From: Phymorhynchus buccinoides
Lineage: Eukaryota; Mollusca; Gastropoda; Neogastropoda; Raphitomidae
NCBI GenBank assembly: GCA_017654935.2
Contig: CM065713.1
Span: 11,366,603 to 11,430,602 of the forward strand
Length of the DNA: 64,000 nt
Reading direction: 5' to 3'
Shown here: one piece after another, positions 63,314 to 64,000 of the stretch
How positions within the stretch are numbered: the stretch's first letter is position 1
How the letters are laid out: each line of letters begins with the position of its first letter
Translations under genes and position numbers: made by a program
The notes under the pieces: generated by a model
Database searches by the model: none
What the model saw: only the letters and a program-made list of their open reading frames with translations
Told to the model about the DNA's origin: nothing

Positions 63314-64000
63314 TTTTGTGTTCCTTGTTAAGGTGGTTTCTTTGTGTTCCTTGTTAAGGTGGTTTCTTTGTGTTCCTTGTTAAGGTGGTTTCTTTGTGTT
63401 CCTTGTTAAGGTGGTTTCTTTGTGTTCCTTGTTAAGGTGGTTTCTTTGTGTTCCTTGTTAAGGTGGTTTCTTTGTGTTCCTTGTTAAGGTGGTTTCTTTG
63501 TGTTCCTTGTTAAGGTGGTTTCTTTGTGTTCCTTGTTAAGGTGGTTTCTTTGTGTTCCTTGTTAAGGTGGTTTCTTTGTGTTCCTTGTTAAGGTGGTTTC
63601 TTTGTGTTCCTTGTTAAGGTGGTTTCTTTGTGTTCCTTGTTAAGGTGGTTTCTTTGTGTTCCTTGTTAAGGTGGTTTCTTTGTGTTCCTTGTTAAGGTGG
63701 TTTCTTTGTGTTCCTTGTTAAGGTGGTTTCTTTGTGTTCCTTGTTAAGGTGGTTTCTTTGTGTTCCTTGTTAAGGTGGTTTCTTTGTGTTCCTTGTTAAG
63801 GTGGTTTCTTTGTGTTCCTTGTTAAGGTGGTTTCTTTGTGTTCCTTGTTAAGGTGGTTTCTTTGTGTTCCTTGTTAAGGTGGTTTCTTTGTGTTCCTTGT
63901 TAAGGTGGTTTCTTTGTGTTCCTTGTTAAGGTGGTTTCTTTGTGTTCCTTGTTAAGGTGGTTTCTTTGTGTTCCTTGTTAAGGTGGTTTCTTTGTGTTCC
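63314..64000. repeat. 26-bp tandem array running off the window
   Basis: The unit 'tttgtgttccttgttaaggtggtttc', given in two parts as tttgtgttccttg + ttaaggtggtttc, repeats about 26 times with almost no variation to the last base. It contains one TTAA per unit. It grows from a sequence that is single in the left arm and roughly triple in the right arm. Confidence 0.98.

Overview
This is a repeat-saturated animal nuclear sequence, probably from a marine mollusc and most likely a gastropod. That guess rests on GT-AG introns, (ATT)n- and (TTG)n-tailed LINE ends, tRNA-headed SINEs and dense TTAA-flanked MITEs; the species is inferred, not shown. The only protein-coding host gene I can support is a plus-strand orthologue of ABHD2, an alpha/beta-hydrolase monoacylglycerol lipase. 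Nine coding exons are recognisable: 15560-15754, 18015-18199, 20579-20750, 25305-25488, 26068-26164, 28472-28569, 30133-30202, 34335-34419 and 34910-35112. They give a product of about 429 codons, the length of vertebrate ABHD2. The nucleophile motif GLSMG is in exon 4, the catalytic Asp region EDDP in exon 8 and the catalytic His region HGGHLG in exon 9. Exon 3 carries a one-base frameshift, and exon 1 does not join exon 2 in phase as written.

Layout. 1-14005 (block A) is a near copy of about 30536-45475 (block B). It holds second copies of ABHD2 exons 8 and 9, with no exons 1-7 visible before them. A 500-N gap (14006-14505) follows. 14506-30535 is single-copy: a dead LINE reverse-transcriptase fragment, then ABHD2 exons 1-7 in introns packed with transposons. 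Block B carries exons 8-9 and then runs into a very large inverted repeat: about 37259-47640 (left arm) is mirrored by about 48066-58979 (right arm, block C). The centre is a 21-22 bp minisatellite that changes orientation. A second 500-N gap (58980-59479) is followed by block D (59480-63313), a third direct copy of the 41.95-45.95 kb region. D ends in a 26-bp tandem array that runs off the window.

Shared derived insertions and deletions group B with C, and A with D. This pattern suggests two haplotypes, or two duplication generations, placed in one scaffold. An assembly artefact is a serious possibility for A, C and D.

The richest biology is in the mobile DNA. Two MITE families have TTAA target sites and CCC(C)TT...GCCA termini, the signature of piggyBac-type elements. 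One MITE is inserted inside another of the same family, inside a SINE fragment, directly upstream of ABHD2 exon 7, and one of its ends is tandemly amplified. A 147-bp near-perfect hairpin sits in the last ABHD2 intron. Several ABHD2 splice acceptors lie within about 8-35 bp of transposon ends. I found no rRNA genes, CRISPR arrays, viral genes or intact functional transposase.
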